A DNA stretch of 64,000 nucleotides, from contig CAVPOY010000034.1 of the NCBI GenBank assembly GCA_963707135.1, positions 1 to 64,000 of the forward strand. The letters run 5' to 3'. Shown one piece after another: positions 51,646-60,087 of this stretch. The DNA is from JBGSTR01 sp963707135 (GTDB taxonomy: Bacteria > Pseudomonadota > Gammaproteobacteria > Chromatiales > Chromatiaceae). Each line of letters starts with the position of its first letter. Positions within the stretch are counted from its first letter, which is position 1. The notes under the pieces are model-generated. The model was not told the origin of the DNA, made no database searches, and was given only the letters and a program-made list of their open reading frames with translations. The position numbers and the translations under genes were made by a program.

Positions 51646-52353
51646 ATGAAGCAGAATCACCGATTTGTCGTGCTCCTCGCGGGGTCCCTGCTCTGTACCC
51701 CGGCGCTAACCCAGGCCGCGGAGTCTGCCGCACCGCCGGAGGTGAACGAGGCGCAGCAGCGCGCGTTCATGAACGACGGCCTGAACGGCGTCGACAGCGG
51801 GGGCGTCCTCAGCTATGACTTCGCCCGAAAGGGCACGGGAGCCGAGTCGATCGCGGACACCGTCGAGCTGAAGGTCACCGCGGTACATGACGACGGCCGG
51901 CGGGACCTGGCGTTCAATTTCCTGACCGGCCCCAATCACGTTGACTTCCATCCCGCGCGGGCCTTCAAGGGCAACCCGGTAACCATCCACTTCCTCGAGC
52001 GCGACATCCGCGAGATGATCCGGAGTGCCGGCGGCAATCCCGGCTACCTCCGGAATCGCATCCGACGGGCCTTCTCCAACCCGGAGATCCGACCGGTCAG
52101 GATCGAGGTCGAGGGGCGCACGATCGATGCCGTCGGGATCACACTGACCCCGTTCGCCGACGACGCCGGGGTCGAGGATTCCAAGGCCTTCGTGAACAAG
52201 CGCTACGAGCTGGTTTACTCGGACGCGTTGCCGGGCGGGCTGTATCAAATTCACACCCTGGTCCCGGACGATACCGGGTCAAACGCCCTGATCGAGGAAA
52301 CACTGACCTTTCGCGACCTCTCGCCCGCGACTCCACCCGGCACCAAAGACTGA
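51646..52353 (+). CDS. Secreted conserved hypothetical protein
   Basis: 235 aa with signal peptide (RFVVLLAGSLLCTPALTQAA). Features: LSYDFARKGTGAESIADTVELKV, LAFNFLTGPNHVDFHPARAFKG, VTIHFLERDIREMIRSAGGNP, beta-rich C-terminal half. No domain recognised. A small cysteine-bearing secreted protein is encoded 12 bases downstream and a SoxYZ-like carrier gene is convergent, so a role with quinoprotein or sulfur-relay proteins is possible. Confidence 0.7.
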   Translation: MKQNHRFVVLLAGSLLCTPALTQAAESAAPPEVNEAQQRAFMNDGLNGVDSGGVLSYDFARKGTGAESIADTVELKVTAVHDDGRRDLAFNFLTGPNHVDFHPARAFKGNPVTIHFLERDIREMIRSAGGNPGYLRNRIRRAFSNPEIRPVRIEVEGRTIDAVGITLTPFADDAGVEDSKAFVNKRYELVYSDALPGGLYQIHTLVPDDTGSNALIEETLTFRDLSPATPPGTKD

Positions 52354-52365
52354 GGATTGCTGAAC

Positions 52366-52740
52366 ATGAGATCGAGGAAACAGACCTGCATCGGCGCCTG
52401 CCTGTGGATCGCTCTGGCTAGCGTGGCCGTCGCGGATCCGCTCAGCCCGGATGCCGGCGGCAGGCAGGGCTACCCGACATCCGTACTGGCCGACTATGTG
52501 ATCGGCTGCCTGTTGGCCAATGGCACGAACCCCGAAACGTTGCAGAAGTGCTCCTGCAGCATCGATTTCATCGCCGAGTCGATCCCGTATGACGAATATG
52601 TCAGGGTCGAGACGCTCATGCGGCTCCAGCAGCTCGAGGGCGTCGGGCGCAACGCCGTCTACAAGAGTTCCGCCTGGTCGAACGCGGCGGTCACCCGCTT
52701 CAAGGAGATTCAGGCCGAATCGACACTTCGCTGCTTCTGA
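52366..52740 (+). CDS. Small secreted cysteine-containing protein
   Basis: 124 aa with signal peptide (TCIGACLWIALASVAVA). The mature part has IGCLLANG and QKCSCSIDFIAES, giving C-x18-20-C-x-C, plus a C-terminal LRCF. The four cysteines could form disulfides or bind metal. Start is the ATG at 52366 with GAGGA upstream (TTG at 52357 is possible). Follows the 235 aa gene closely. Function unknown. Confidence 0.68.
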   Translation: MRSRKQTCIGACLWIALASVAVADPLSPDAGGRQGYPTSVLADYVIGCLLANGTNPETLQKCSCSIDFIAESIPYDEYVRVETLMRLQQLEGVGRNAVYKSSAWSNAAVTRFKEIQAESTLRCF

Positions 52741-52765
52741 GGGCGGGGGCAGGGGCTGAACACGA

Positions 52766-53629
52766 TTATCGCGCGTCGGGACCGATCGCCGCGGCCACAT
52801 CGAAGCTCTGCTCGAACTGCCGTCCCTGCGAATCGGTAACCCGAACGCTAAGCTCGCCGCTGGCCTCCGGGACCAGGTTGAAGCGCACACTCGGGTCCTC
52901 GCTGATCGATATATCGGAATCGACGCTGAACAGCGGCTCCCCCTGGTAAGAAACCTCAATCGTTTTTACGAAGTCCGCCGGTATGAACTGGCGGGACACC
53001 TGGTCGAACTGCAGGCCGGAATTGTTCGGGTGCCTGATGAGTATCTGGGCGATGAGCGGATTTCCGACTCTGGGCTGGTCCGGAAGCAACAGCTTCATCC
53101 TCCCTCGCTGCGCCTCGGCGGCGGCCGGGTCCTTCAGAGACGGCGCCGAGCAACCGCCCGATGCCTTTACGAAGTTGGAGGCCATGAACAGGCCACCGTC
53201 GCTGGTCTCGGCGATCGCGCGCACATGCGTATAGGCGTTGACCCGGACCCGCGTCGAAAGGCTTTCCCAGGCCTGGCTTCCGGGAAAGCGGAACACGGCC
53301 GCCACCGGCGACGGGTTCATGTCGATGACGAGATAGACCTTGGAGATGAAACGATCCGGCGTCTGGGCGACCAACGACCGGATGTCGACCGGGACGACCG
53401 CGGCATCCATCGCGCGGTACGGGGTCTCGAGCCCAATCACGCCCGCCCCGTCCCGGACCTCACGGTCGCCGAACAGGTTGGACCTGATCTCGTCCCAGCG
53501 GGCGTCCTCCGCGCCCGCCGCGGCGGGTTGGGAAACGGCCGGCAGCGCCGCGGCCACAAGCAGGAAGGCCAGGGCCGCGAGGCGCCGCCCATTGAACAAG
53601 GTATGTGCCTTTGTTGAAACAGATGTCAT
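52766..53629 (-). CDS. Quinoprotein-dehydrogenase-associated SoxYZ-like carrier (fused)
   Basis: 287 aa secreted fusion of SoxY-like and SoxZ-like halves. Signal peptide LAALAFLLVAAALPAVSQPAAA; SoxY-like part at ~45-170 with the carrier cysteine in KASGGCSAPS (Cys160) instead of SoxY's C-terminal GGCGG; SoxZ-like part at ~172-285 (VGNPLIAQILIRHPNNSG, FVKTIEVSYQGEPLFSVDSDISISEDPSV). In Sox the cysteine carries sulfur intermediates; here the family is linked to quinoprotein dehydrogenases and its cargo is unknown. Confidence 0.88.
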   Translation of the reverse strand: MTSVSTKAHTLFNGRRLAALAFLLVAAALPAVSQPAAAGAEDARWDEIRSNLFGDREVRDGAGVIGLETPYRAMDAAVVPVDIRSLVAQTPDRFISKVYLVIDMNPSPVAAVFRFPGSQAWESLSTRVRVNAYTHVRAIAETSDGGLFMASNFVKASGGCSAPSLKDPAAAEAQRGRMKLLLPDQPRVGNPLIAQILIRHPNNSGLQFDQVSRQFIPADFVKTIEVSYQGEPLFSVDSDISISEDPSVRFNLVPEASGELSVRVTDSQGRQFEQSFDVAAAIGPDAR

Positions 53630-53831
53630 GGTCGTAGCTCAGGGTTGAGACAGATTCGACAAGAACCGGATGAACGGCCGGGCCGTCCGCGTTGCCTGGG
53701 TGGTTCCGGACCCGGCGCCGCATAGCGCGCCGGGCTGCGGCCAGCCACCATTCTCCCTCTGGGATTAGAGTGCCGTCCCGGCATCCGGCTCCCGTTCGTA
53801 ACCACTCGGTTACTGGACGAACGCGCACGAG

Positions 53832-54776
53832 TCATTCCCACTCGAGCTCCACGAAGGCGGCCGTCACGTTTCGGCCGTTGTAGTCGTCGAACAGCAGCCA
53901 GTTCGGCGCTTCCGCGCGCCCCACGGTGTTCACCGCATCCTGTATCGTCCCGCGCCGCTGGATGACCTCGCGAACACCGTTCGCCACGGCCTGGAAATAC
54001 TGACGTTGGGCCGCTATCGCGGCCCGCCAGTCGTCCTGCACCGGCCCATGACCGGGGACGGCCCGACTCGCGTCGGCCAGGACGAGGTCATCCATCACCC
54101 GCAACCAACCAAGCAGGCTTCCGTCCAACGCCGGCGTGCGGTCGACGAACAGCAGATCGGAGAGCCAGAGTGTTCCCGTCTGCCGGTCGAACACGCTGAG
54201 GTCGTTGTTGGTGTGGGCGGTCGGGAACGCCTGCAGCTCGAGCACCCGTCCGCCAAGGTCGACCTCCCGCCGGTCCGACACCGAGGACGTCGGCAGCACC
54301 ACCCGCGTCCCGTCCGCGGCGGCGCCCAGGTCCGCGCGGATGCGCTCCAGGTAGAAGTCACGACGATCCGCCAGGGCAGCAGCCAGGTTCGCGTGACCGA
54401 TGATCTCCGGAGAGTCCTCGTCGAAGGCGGCCGTGCCCAGAACATGATCCGGATGCATGTGGGTCAGGATCAGGTAGGCGATCGGCAGGTCGGTCACGCG
54501 GCGCACGGCCCGCCGTAGCGCCGCGCCCTCGCGGAGGCTGCCCCCGGTGTCTATGACGGCGACTCGCTCGCTTCCGACGATGAAGCCGACGTTCGCGATA
54601 GCGCCGCCATTGGCCGCCGAGGCCTCCTGCTGGGCGCCCTCATGCAGGAACACCCCTGGCGCTATCTCGGCCACGGGAAGCGTCTCTGGCAGCCCGTATG
54701 CGCCCCAGGCAAGCTGCGCCAGGATCATCGCCGAGAGGATCCGGATTCCCGGGTAGCGGCGGCGATGCATCAGCAA
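53832..54776 (-). CDS. Quinoprotein relay system zinc metallohydrolase (SoxH-like)
   Basis: 314 aa secreted metallo-beta-lactamase-fold protein. Signal peptide ILSAMILAQLAWGAYG, zinc motif THMHPDH (His106, His108, Asp110, His111), GHANL, AFPTAHTNNDLSVFD, LWLSDLLF and VPGHGPV. SoxH relatives are suggested to act on sulfur adducts of carrier proteins, fitting the SoxYZ-like gene 200 bases away on the same strand. TTG start at 54776 has GGAGG seven bases upstream, better placed than for ATG 54770. Confidence 0.87.
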   Translation of the reverse strand: MLMHRRRYPGIRILSAMILAQLAWGAYGLPETLPVAEIAPGVFLHEGAQQEASAANGGAIANVGFIVGSERVAVIDTGGSLREGAALRRAVRRVTDLPIAYLILTHMHPDHVLGTAAFDEDSPEIIGHANLAAALADRRDFYLERIRADLGAAADGTRVVLPTSSVSDRREVDLGGRVLELQAFPTAHTNNDLSVFDRQTGTLWLSDLLFVDRTPALDGSLLGWLRVMDDLVLADASRAVPGHGPVQDDWRAAIAAQRQYFQAVANGVREVIQRRGTIQDAVNTVGRAEAPNWLLFDDYNGRNVTAAFVELEWE

Positions 54777-54982
54777 TGGCAGTCCTCCAGAGCGGAACGC
54801 GAGTTGGCGTGCTGGCCCGCGTCTTGCTGACCCCGTCTGGGCGAAGCGCGAAACGCACCGACCGCCGGACGCCCCTGAGCCACGGCGGCAGCAAGAGACG
54901 GGCCATGGGCCACGATGGTTCGATCCAGCGCGCGGCGCCGTCGGCCGCCCACGAACCGTCCCTGGGCCTACGGGGAGTGCTC
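54777..54982. promoter_or_regulatory. Divergent promoter region
   Basis: 206 bases between the metallohydrolase and the ABC binding protein; must serve both. No hexamers assigned. Confidence 0.35.
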
Positions 54983-56014
54983 ATGCCACTCATCCAAGAC
55001 TTCAGAACACCACCCCGTCGCCGCACCGGCGCCCGGCGCGCGGTCGTCTCGATCGCCTTGGCGCTGTTGGCACTGCTCCTGTCGGGTGGCGCGGCGGTCG
55101 GTGCCGGCGATACGGTACGAATCGCCGTGCTCAAGTTCGGGACCGCCAGCTGGGCGCTCGACATCATCAAACGTCGGGGCCTCGATCGGGCCGAGGGCTT
55201 CGAGCTCGTGGTGACCGAGCTCGCGGGCACCCAGGCAACCCTGGTCGCGCTCCAGTCCGGCGACGTAGACATCGCCGTCAGCGACTGGATGTGGGTGGCG
55301 CGCCAGCGAGCGGAAGGCCGGCCATTCAGCTTCGTACCCTACTCGACCGCCACGGGTGCACTGGTGGTCCCCCCGGGCTCCGGGGTCGCCTCGCTCGCGG
55401 ACCTAAAGGGCAAGCGGCTCGGCGTCGCCGGCGGCCCGCTCGACAAAAGCTGGCTGCTGCTTCGAGCCCTTTCGCTGAAGCAGGGGGGCGAGGACCTGGC
55501 AACCCGGGTCGAGCCGGTATTCGCGGCCCCGCCGCTGCTGAACGAGGAGCTCGCGCAGGGCCGTATCGACGCGGTTCTGAACTACTGGCCCTATGCGGCT
55601 CGCCTGGTTGCCGCGGGGATGTCGCCTGTGCTCGAGGTAAGCGACGCGCGCGTCGAATTGGGGGTGGGATCGGAGCTGCCCATGGTCGGTTATGTCTTCG
55701 ACGAGCGCTGGGCGCAGGGCAATCGGGAAAGGCTGCTGGCGTTTTTCCGGGCGGTGGGCTCGGCCCAGGAGCTTTTGCTGCGCTCGGACGACGAGTGGGC
55801 CGAGGTGCGGCCGCTGATGGGGGCCGCCGACCAGGCCACCTTCGAGGCCCTTCGGGACGGGTACCGCAGGGGTATCCCGCGCAAGTGGGGTGAGGCGGAA
55901 CGCGCCGACGCCGCGCGGATCTTTCTGATCCTGCGCGAACTCGGCGGGGACCGGCTCGTCGGCTCCGCGACGGAGCTTCCGCCGGGGACCTTCTGGCCCG
56001 CGGTCTCCTACTGA
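54983..56014 (+). CDS. ABC importer substrate-binding protein, SsuA/TauA/NMT1-like
   Basis: 343 aa. Signal peptide (VVSIALALLALLLSGGAAVGA), then VRIAVLKFGTASWALDIIKRRGLDRAEGFEL, TQATLVALQSGDVDIAVSDWMWVARQ, PPGSGVASLADLKGKRLGVAGGPLDKSW and FAAPPLLNEELAQGRIDAVLNYWPYAARL, the pattern of binding proteins for nitrate, sulfonates or thiamine precursors. GGGAG lies six bases before ATG 54983. First gene of a three-gene ABC operon. Ligand unknown; a sulfonate or a cofactor-related compound is conceivable. Confidence 0.85.
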   Translation: MPLIQDFRTPPRRRTGARRAVVSIALALLALLLSGGAAVGAGDTVRIAVLKFGTASWALDIIKRRGLDRAEGFELVVTELAGTQATLVALQSGDVDIAVSDWMWVARQRAEGRPFSFVPYSTATGALVVPPGSGVASLADLKGKRLGVAGGPLDKSWLLLRALSLKQGGEDLATRVEPVFAAPPLLNEELAQGRIDAVLNYWPYAARLVAAGMSPVLEVSDARVELGVGSELPMVGYVFDERWAQGNRERLLAFFRAVGSAQELLLRSDDEWAEVRPLMGAADQATFEALRDGYRRGIPRKWGEAERADAARIFLILRELGGDRLVGSATELPPGTFWPAVSY

Positions 56015-56021
56015 GCGGCCC

Positions 56022-56771
56022 TTGCCGACGTTGCGCCCGGCGGCCCTGCGCCTCGTCTCCGCGCTGGGGCTGATCCTCCTCTGGCAACTGGCGTCCTGGT
56101 GGTCGCACAGCAGCCTGCTGCCCTCGCCGGCCGAGGTGCTTGCGCTGGCCTGGAGGGACACGCTGGACGGCGAGCTGCCCCGACATCTGACCGCGACGCT
56201 CCGGCGGGTAGCCATAGCCTTCTTTCTGGCGATGACCATCGGGAGCGCGATCGGCGTCGCCATGGGCCGCTGGCGAGGAGCCGACCTGCTGCTCGACCCC
56301 TGGCTGATCCTGCTCCTCAATGTACCGGCGCTGGTGACCATCATCCTCTGCTACGTCTGGTTCGGGCTCGGGGAGGCGGCCGCCATTCTCGCCATTACGA
56401 TAAACAAGGTGCCCAACGTCGTCGTGACCCTGCGGGAGGGGGCGCGAACGCTCGATCGGGACTACCTTGAAATGGCGCGCAGCTACCGGCTCGGCCGGCG
56501 CAAAACCTGGATCCATGTGATCCTGCCCCAACTACTGCCGTTTTTCGCGGTCGCGGCCCGCTCCGGGATCGCCTTGATATGGAAGGTCGTGCTGGTGGTG
56601 GAGCTGCTCGGGCGCAACGACGGCGTGGGATTTCAACTGCACCTGTTTTTTCAGCTGTTCGACGTCGCCGGAATCCTGGCCTACAGCCTCGCCTTCGTCC
56701 TGATCATGCTGGTGGTCGAATATGCCGTCCTTCAACCCCTGGAGCGCTCGGCCAACCGCTGGCGGGACTAG
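56022..56771 (+). CDS. ABC importer permease, SsuC/TauC-like
   Basis: 249 aa with about six TM segments and the permease EAA loop LEMARSYRLGRRKTWIHVILPQLLP. N-terminal PRHLTATLRRVAIAFFLAMTIGSAIG is typical. TTG start at 56022, seven bases after the binding-protein stop. Pairs with the ATPase that starts four bases after its stop. Confidence 0.9.
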   Translation: MPTLRPAALRLVSALGLILLWQLASWWSHSSLLPSPAEVLALAWRDTLDGELPRHLTATLRRVAIAFFLAMTIGSAIGVAMGRWRGADLLLDPWLILLLNVPALVTIILCYVWFGLGEAAAILAITINKVPNVVVTLREGARTLDRDYLEMARSYRLGRRKTWIHVILPQLLPFFAVAARSGIALIWKVVLVVELLGRNDGVGFQLHLFFQLFDVAGILAYSLAFVLIMLVVEYAVLQPLERSANRWRD

Positions 56772-56775
56772 TCAT

Positions 56776-57573
56776 TTGATCGGCGAGAAAGAACGGCAGG
56801 AGCGCATCCTCGAGGTCAGGATCGCCGAGAAGCGCTTCGCTGACCCGGCGTCGGGCCGGGAGCGGCGGATACTCGCCGACCTGCGCTTCGATCTGCGCCG
56901 GGGCGAGTTCGTCGCGGTCGTCGGGCCGTCGGGCTGCGGCAAGAGCACCCTGCTGCATCTGATCGCCGGACTGGACACGGCCTTCGACGGCCGGGTCCAC
57001 TGGTTGGGCGCGGACGCCGGTGCCAGGCCGCGACTCGGCTACGTCTTCCAGACCCCCCGCCTGCTGCCCTGGCTCAATGTTCGCGACAACATCGCCCTGG
57101 TCCTGGACCAGCCATCCCGACACCGGGAGCGGATCGACGCGCTCATCCGGGCGATGGGGCTCGCGGACTTCGGGCACTTCCATCCCCACCGGCTTTCGGT
57201 CGGCATGCAGCGTCGGGCGGCGCTCGCGCGCGCCTTCGTCACCGAGCCCGGTCTACTGCTCATGGACGAGCCCTTCGTGTCGCTGGACGCCCCGACGGCG
57301 AACCAGCTCCGCCGGTTGCTGCTGGATGTCTGGGACAGGTACCGATCCACGGTCGTCTTCGTCACCCACGACCTGCGCGAGGCCACGACACTGGCTGACC
57401 GGATCCTTTTCATGTCCGCATGTCCGGCCGCGATCGTGGCCGAGGAGCCCGTCGGGGTTGACCGGGACCGGCGGAGCCTCGAATCGGCGCTCGAGAAGCG
57501 CTACCTGGAGCTCGACCGGCTGTTCCGGCGGCTCTACCCCGCGCAGGAGGGCGCAACGCCGAGCCCGCGCTAG
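56776..57573 (+). CDS. ABC importer ATPase, SsuB/TauB-like
   Basis: 265 aa. Walker A GPSGCGKSTLLHLIAG, Q-loop YVFQTPRLLPWLNVRDNI, a signature that reads LSVGMQRRAALARAF (LSVGM in place of LSGGQ, a tolerated variant in this subfamily), Walker B LLLMDEPFVSLD, H-loop VTHDLREA. TTG start at 56776. The C-terminal tail after ~245 is charged. Confidence 0.9.
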   Translation: MIGEKERQERILEVRIAEKRFADPASGRERRILADLRFDLRRGEFVAVVGPSGCGKSTLLHLIAGLDTAFDGRVHWLGADAGARPRLGYVFQTPRLLPWLNVRDNIALVLDQPSRHRERIDALIRAMGLADFGHFHPHRLSVGMQRRAALARAFVTEPGLLLMDEPFVSLDAPTANQLRRLLLDVWDRYRSTVVFVTHDLREATTLADRILFMSACPAAIVAEEPVGVDRDRRSLESALEKRYLELDRLFRRLYPAQEGATPSPR

Positions 57574-57800
57574 CGGCGACACCGCTTCGCGAGGACGTCG
57601 CGAGCCTGTGTCACTCTCTCGGCACAGGGACGCCGGCCGGTGCGCGGAATCTGGAACACAGCGCCGCGGGTCTGGTGAGCGGCGGCTCTGCCGAGGCGGA
57701 GACCGGCTAGACGCCCCGCTCCGCCGCCGGGTGGCACATATTTCGCGTCCTCCCTTCAGATCAAATGCGAATTCGGCGAGTGTTGCCTGAGGAGATTCCC

Positions 57801-58328
57801 ATGAAGGCGCAAAGATGCGCATACGCCGTGCTCGGCGCCCTCTTGAGCACCGCAGCCGCCGGTTCTCCAGCGGCGGATGCGATGTTGTACAGCTGCATCG
57901 AGGCCGCGCGTTTGGCGCGGCCGGGCGATATCACCAAACTCGAGGTCCTGGAGGCCGCAGGCCGGCGGGTCTATGAGATCGAGGTGCGCGACGCCGCGGG
58001 CGCCGAATGGGAGCTGATGTGCGACGGGCAAGACGGAGCGATCTTCGAGACCGAGAGTGAGGCGGCCTCGGAGGACGCCCCCGAGTTCGAGAAGTCGGCC
58101 AGGATCTCGGAGCAGCAGGCCATCGCCGCCGCGCTGAAGGCGCGGCCCGGCGAGGTCGTCGAAATCGAATACGAGATCGAGTCCGACGGTGCGGCGACGT
58201 TCGAGATCGACATCGTCGGCGCGGACGGCGGCGAGACCAAGATCGAGATCGACGCGGCGACCGGCGAGGTCATCGAGACCTGGCAGGAGCGGTGGCAGAT
58301 CGGCGCCGAGGCGGGAGAGTCACGATGA
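57801..58328 (+). CDS. Secreted PepSY-domain protein
   Basis: 175 aa. Signal peptide (AQRCAYAVLGALLSTAAAGSPA), then two PepSY-like modules: ARPGDITKLEVLEAAGRRVYEIEVRDAAGAEWELM and ISEQQAIAAALKARPGEVVEIEYEIESDGAATFEID, very acidic. GAGGAG lies before ATG 57801. PepSY domains often inhibit peptidases or bind metals. Its stop overlaps an ATGA leading toward the formate dehydrogenase genes. Confidence 0.8.
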   Translation: MKAQRCAYAVLGALLSTAAAGSPAADAMLYSCIEAARLARPGDITKLEVLEAAGRRVYEIEVRDAAGAEWELMCDGQDGAIFETESEAASEDAPEFEKSARISEQQAIAAALKARPGEVVEIEYEIESDGAATFEIDIVGADGGETKIEIDAATGEVIETWQERWQIGAEAGESR

Positions 58329-58371
58329 CCGCCATTGCCCGTCACCCATCCGTGCCATCGGCTTCTCTCTC

Positions 58372-60087
58372 GTGAGGGACGCCGCCGAAGCGTCGCGGCG
58401 AGAGCGCCGCGGCCTGCCGAAGGGCCGCCCGCTCGACCCCGAGGCGCTCGCCGAGGTGCGGGCACTGCTCGGGGACGCGCCGCGGCGACGGGATCTGCTG
58501 ATCGAGCATCTTCATCGCATCCAGGACGGGCAGGGACAAATTGCCGCGCCGCACCTGGTGGCGCTCGCCCACGAGATGGGCCTCTCGGCCGTCGAGGTCT
58601 ATGAGGTCGCAACCTTTTACCACCACTTCGACGTGGTAAAAGAGGGCGAGACGGCGCCCCCAGCCGTGACGGTGCGGGTCTGCGACTCGGTCTCGTGCGC
58701 CATGGCCGGCGCCGAGTCGCTCGCCGAGAACCTGCGGGCCAGCCTGGGACCCTCCGTCCGCGTGCAACGGGTGCCCTGCGTGGGGCGCTGTGCCGAGGCG
58801 CCGGTCGCCGTCGTCGGCCAGCGGCCGATACCCCGCGCCTACGGATCGATGGTGCGCGAATGCCTGGACGACGGGCTGGTCGAGGACGATCCGCCCCCGT
58901 GCCTGGACTACCGAGCCTACCTCGCCCAGGGCGGCTACGAGCTGCTGCGCCAAGTGGATTCCGGGGAGATCATCACCGACGGACGCCCCACCCCTGCCAA
59001 TGAGCACGTCCTGCAGGTCCTGGAGTCTTCGAATCTGCGCGGCCTCGGCGGCGCGGGCTTCCCGGCCGGACGCAAGTGGCGGATCCTGCGCGACCAGCCC
59101 GCGCCGCGGCTGATGGCCGTCAACATCGACGAGGGCGAGCCCGGCACCTTCAAGGACCGGTACTTCCTGGAGCGCGACCCGCACCGTTTTCTCGAGGGGA
59201 TGCTGATCGCCGCCCGCGTCGTCGGCATCGCGGTCGTCTACATCTATCTGCGCGACGAGTACGCGGGCATCCGCGCCATGCTCGAACGGGAGCTCGACGC
59301 GCTGCGCGCCGACCCGCCCTGCCACCTGCCGCCTGTCCACCTGCGACGCGGGGCCGGGGCCTACATCTGCGGCGAGGAGTCGGCGATGATCGAGTCCATC
59401 GAGGGCAAGCGCGGCATGCCCCGGCTGCGCCCGCCTTACGTCGCCGAGGTCGGGCTGTTCGGCCGCCCGACACTCGAGCACAACCTGGAGACCCTGTACT
59501 GGGTTCGCGACCTGATCGAGCGGGGGCCGGACTGGTTCGCGAGCCAGGGTCGCAATGGGCGACACGGCCTGCGCGCCTTCTCGGTCAGCGGCCGGGTGCG
59601 CAACCCGGGCGTTCGTCTGGCCCCCGCCGGGATCACGCTGCGCGAGCTGATCGACGAATTCTGCGGAGGCATGGCCGAGGGGCACGAGCTCTACGGCTAC
59701 TTCCCCGGGGGCGCCTCCGGCGGCATCCTCCCGGCGTCCTTGGCGGACCTGCCGCTCGACTTCGACACCCTGCAACCTTACGGCTGCTTCATCGGCTCGG
59801 CGGCGATCATCGTCTTTTCGCGCCACGACAGCGCTCGCGAGCTGGCCCTGAACGCTATGCGCTTCTTCGCTCACGAGTCCTGCGGTCAATGCACCCCGTG
59901 CCGGGTCGGGACCGACAAGGCCGCGAGGCTGATGGCCAGGCCCCACTGGGATCAGGGCCTGCTCCAAGAGCTCGCCGGGGTCATGACCGACGCCTCGATC
60001 TGCGGGCTCGGGCAGGCCGCGGCGAACCCCCTGCTCTGCGTCATGAAGTACTTCCCCGAGGAACTGGCCGATGGCGACGCTCACTGA
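58372..60087 (+). CDS. fdhB: NAD-dependent formate dehydrogenase beta subunit (NuoE-NuoF fusion)
   Basis: 571 aa from GTG 58372. N-terminal NuoE-like part (~1-150) with a 2Fe-2S set in VRVCDSVSCAMAG and VPCVGRCAEAP; NuoF-like part (~190-570) with NADH/FMN loop GLGGAGFPAGRKW, NIDEGEPGTFKDRYFLERDP, YICGEESAMIESIEGKRG and the 4Fe-4S site ESCGQCTPCRVGT. The start is uncertain: an ATG at 58325, coupled to the PepSY stop, begins MTAIARHPS in another frame that would join RAIGFSLVRDAAEAS after one indel near 58350. Passes electrons from formate to NAD. Resembles Methylobacterium FDH1 beta. Confidence 0.92.
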   Translation: MRDAAEASRRERRGLPKGRPLDPEALAEVRALLGDAPRRRDLLIEHLHRIQDGQGQIAAPHLVALAHEMGLSAVEVYEVATFYHHFDVVKEGETAPPAVTVRVCDSVSCAMAGAESLAENLRASLGPSVRVQRVPCVGRCAEAPVAVVGQRPIPRAYGSMVRECLDDGLVEDDPPPCLDYRAYLAQGGYELLRQVDSGEIITDGRPTPANEHVLQVLESSNLRGLGGAGFPAGRKWRILRDQPAPRLMAVNIDEGEPGTFKDRYFLERDPHRFLEGMLIAARVVGIAVVYIYLRDEYAGIRAMLERELDALRADPPCHLPPVHLRRGAGAYICGEESAMIESIEGKRGMPRLRPPYVAEVGLFGRPTLEHNLETLYWVRDLIERGPDWFASQGRNGRHGLRAFSVSGRVRNPGVRLAPAGITLRELIDEFCGGMAEGHELYGYFPGGASGGILPASLADLPLDFDTLQPYGCFIGSAAIIVFSRHDSARELALNAMRFFAHESCGQCTPCRVGTDKAARLMARPHWDQGLLQELAGVMTDASICGLGQAAANPLLCVMKYFPEELADGDAH

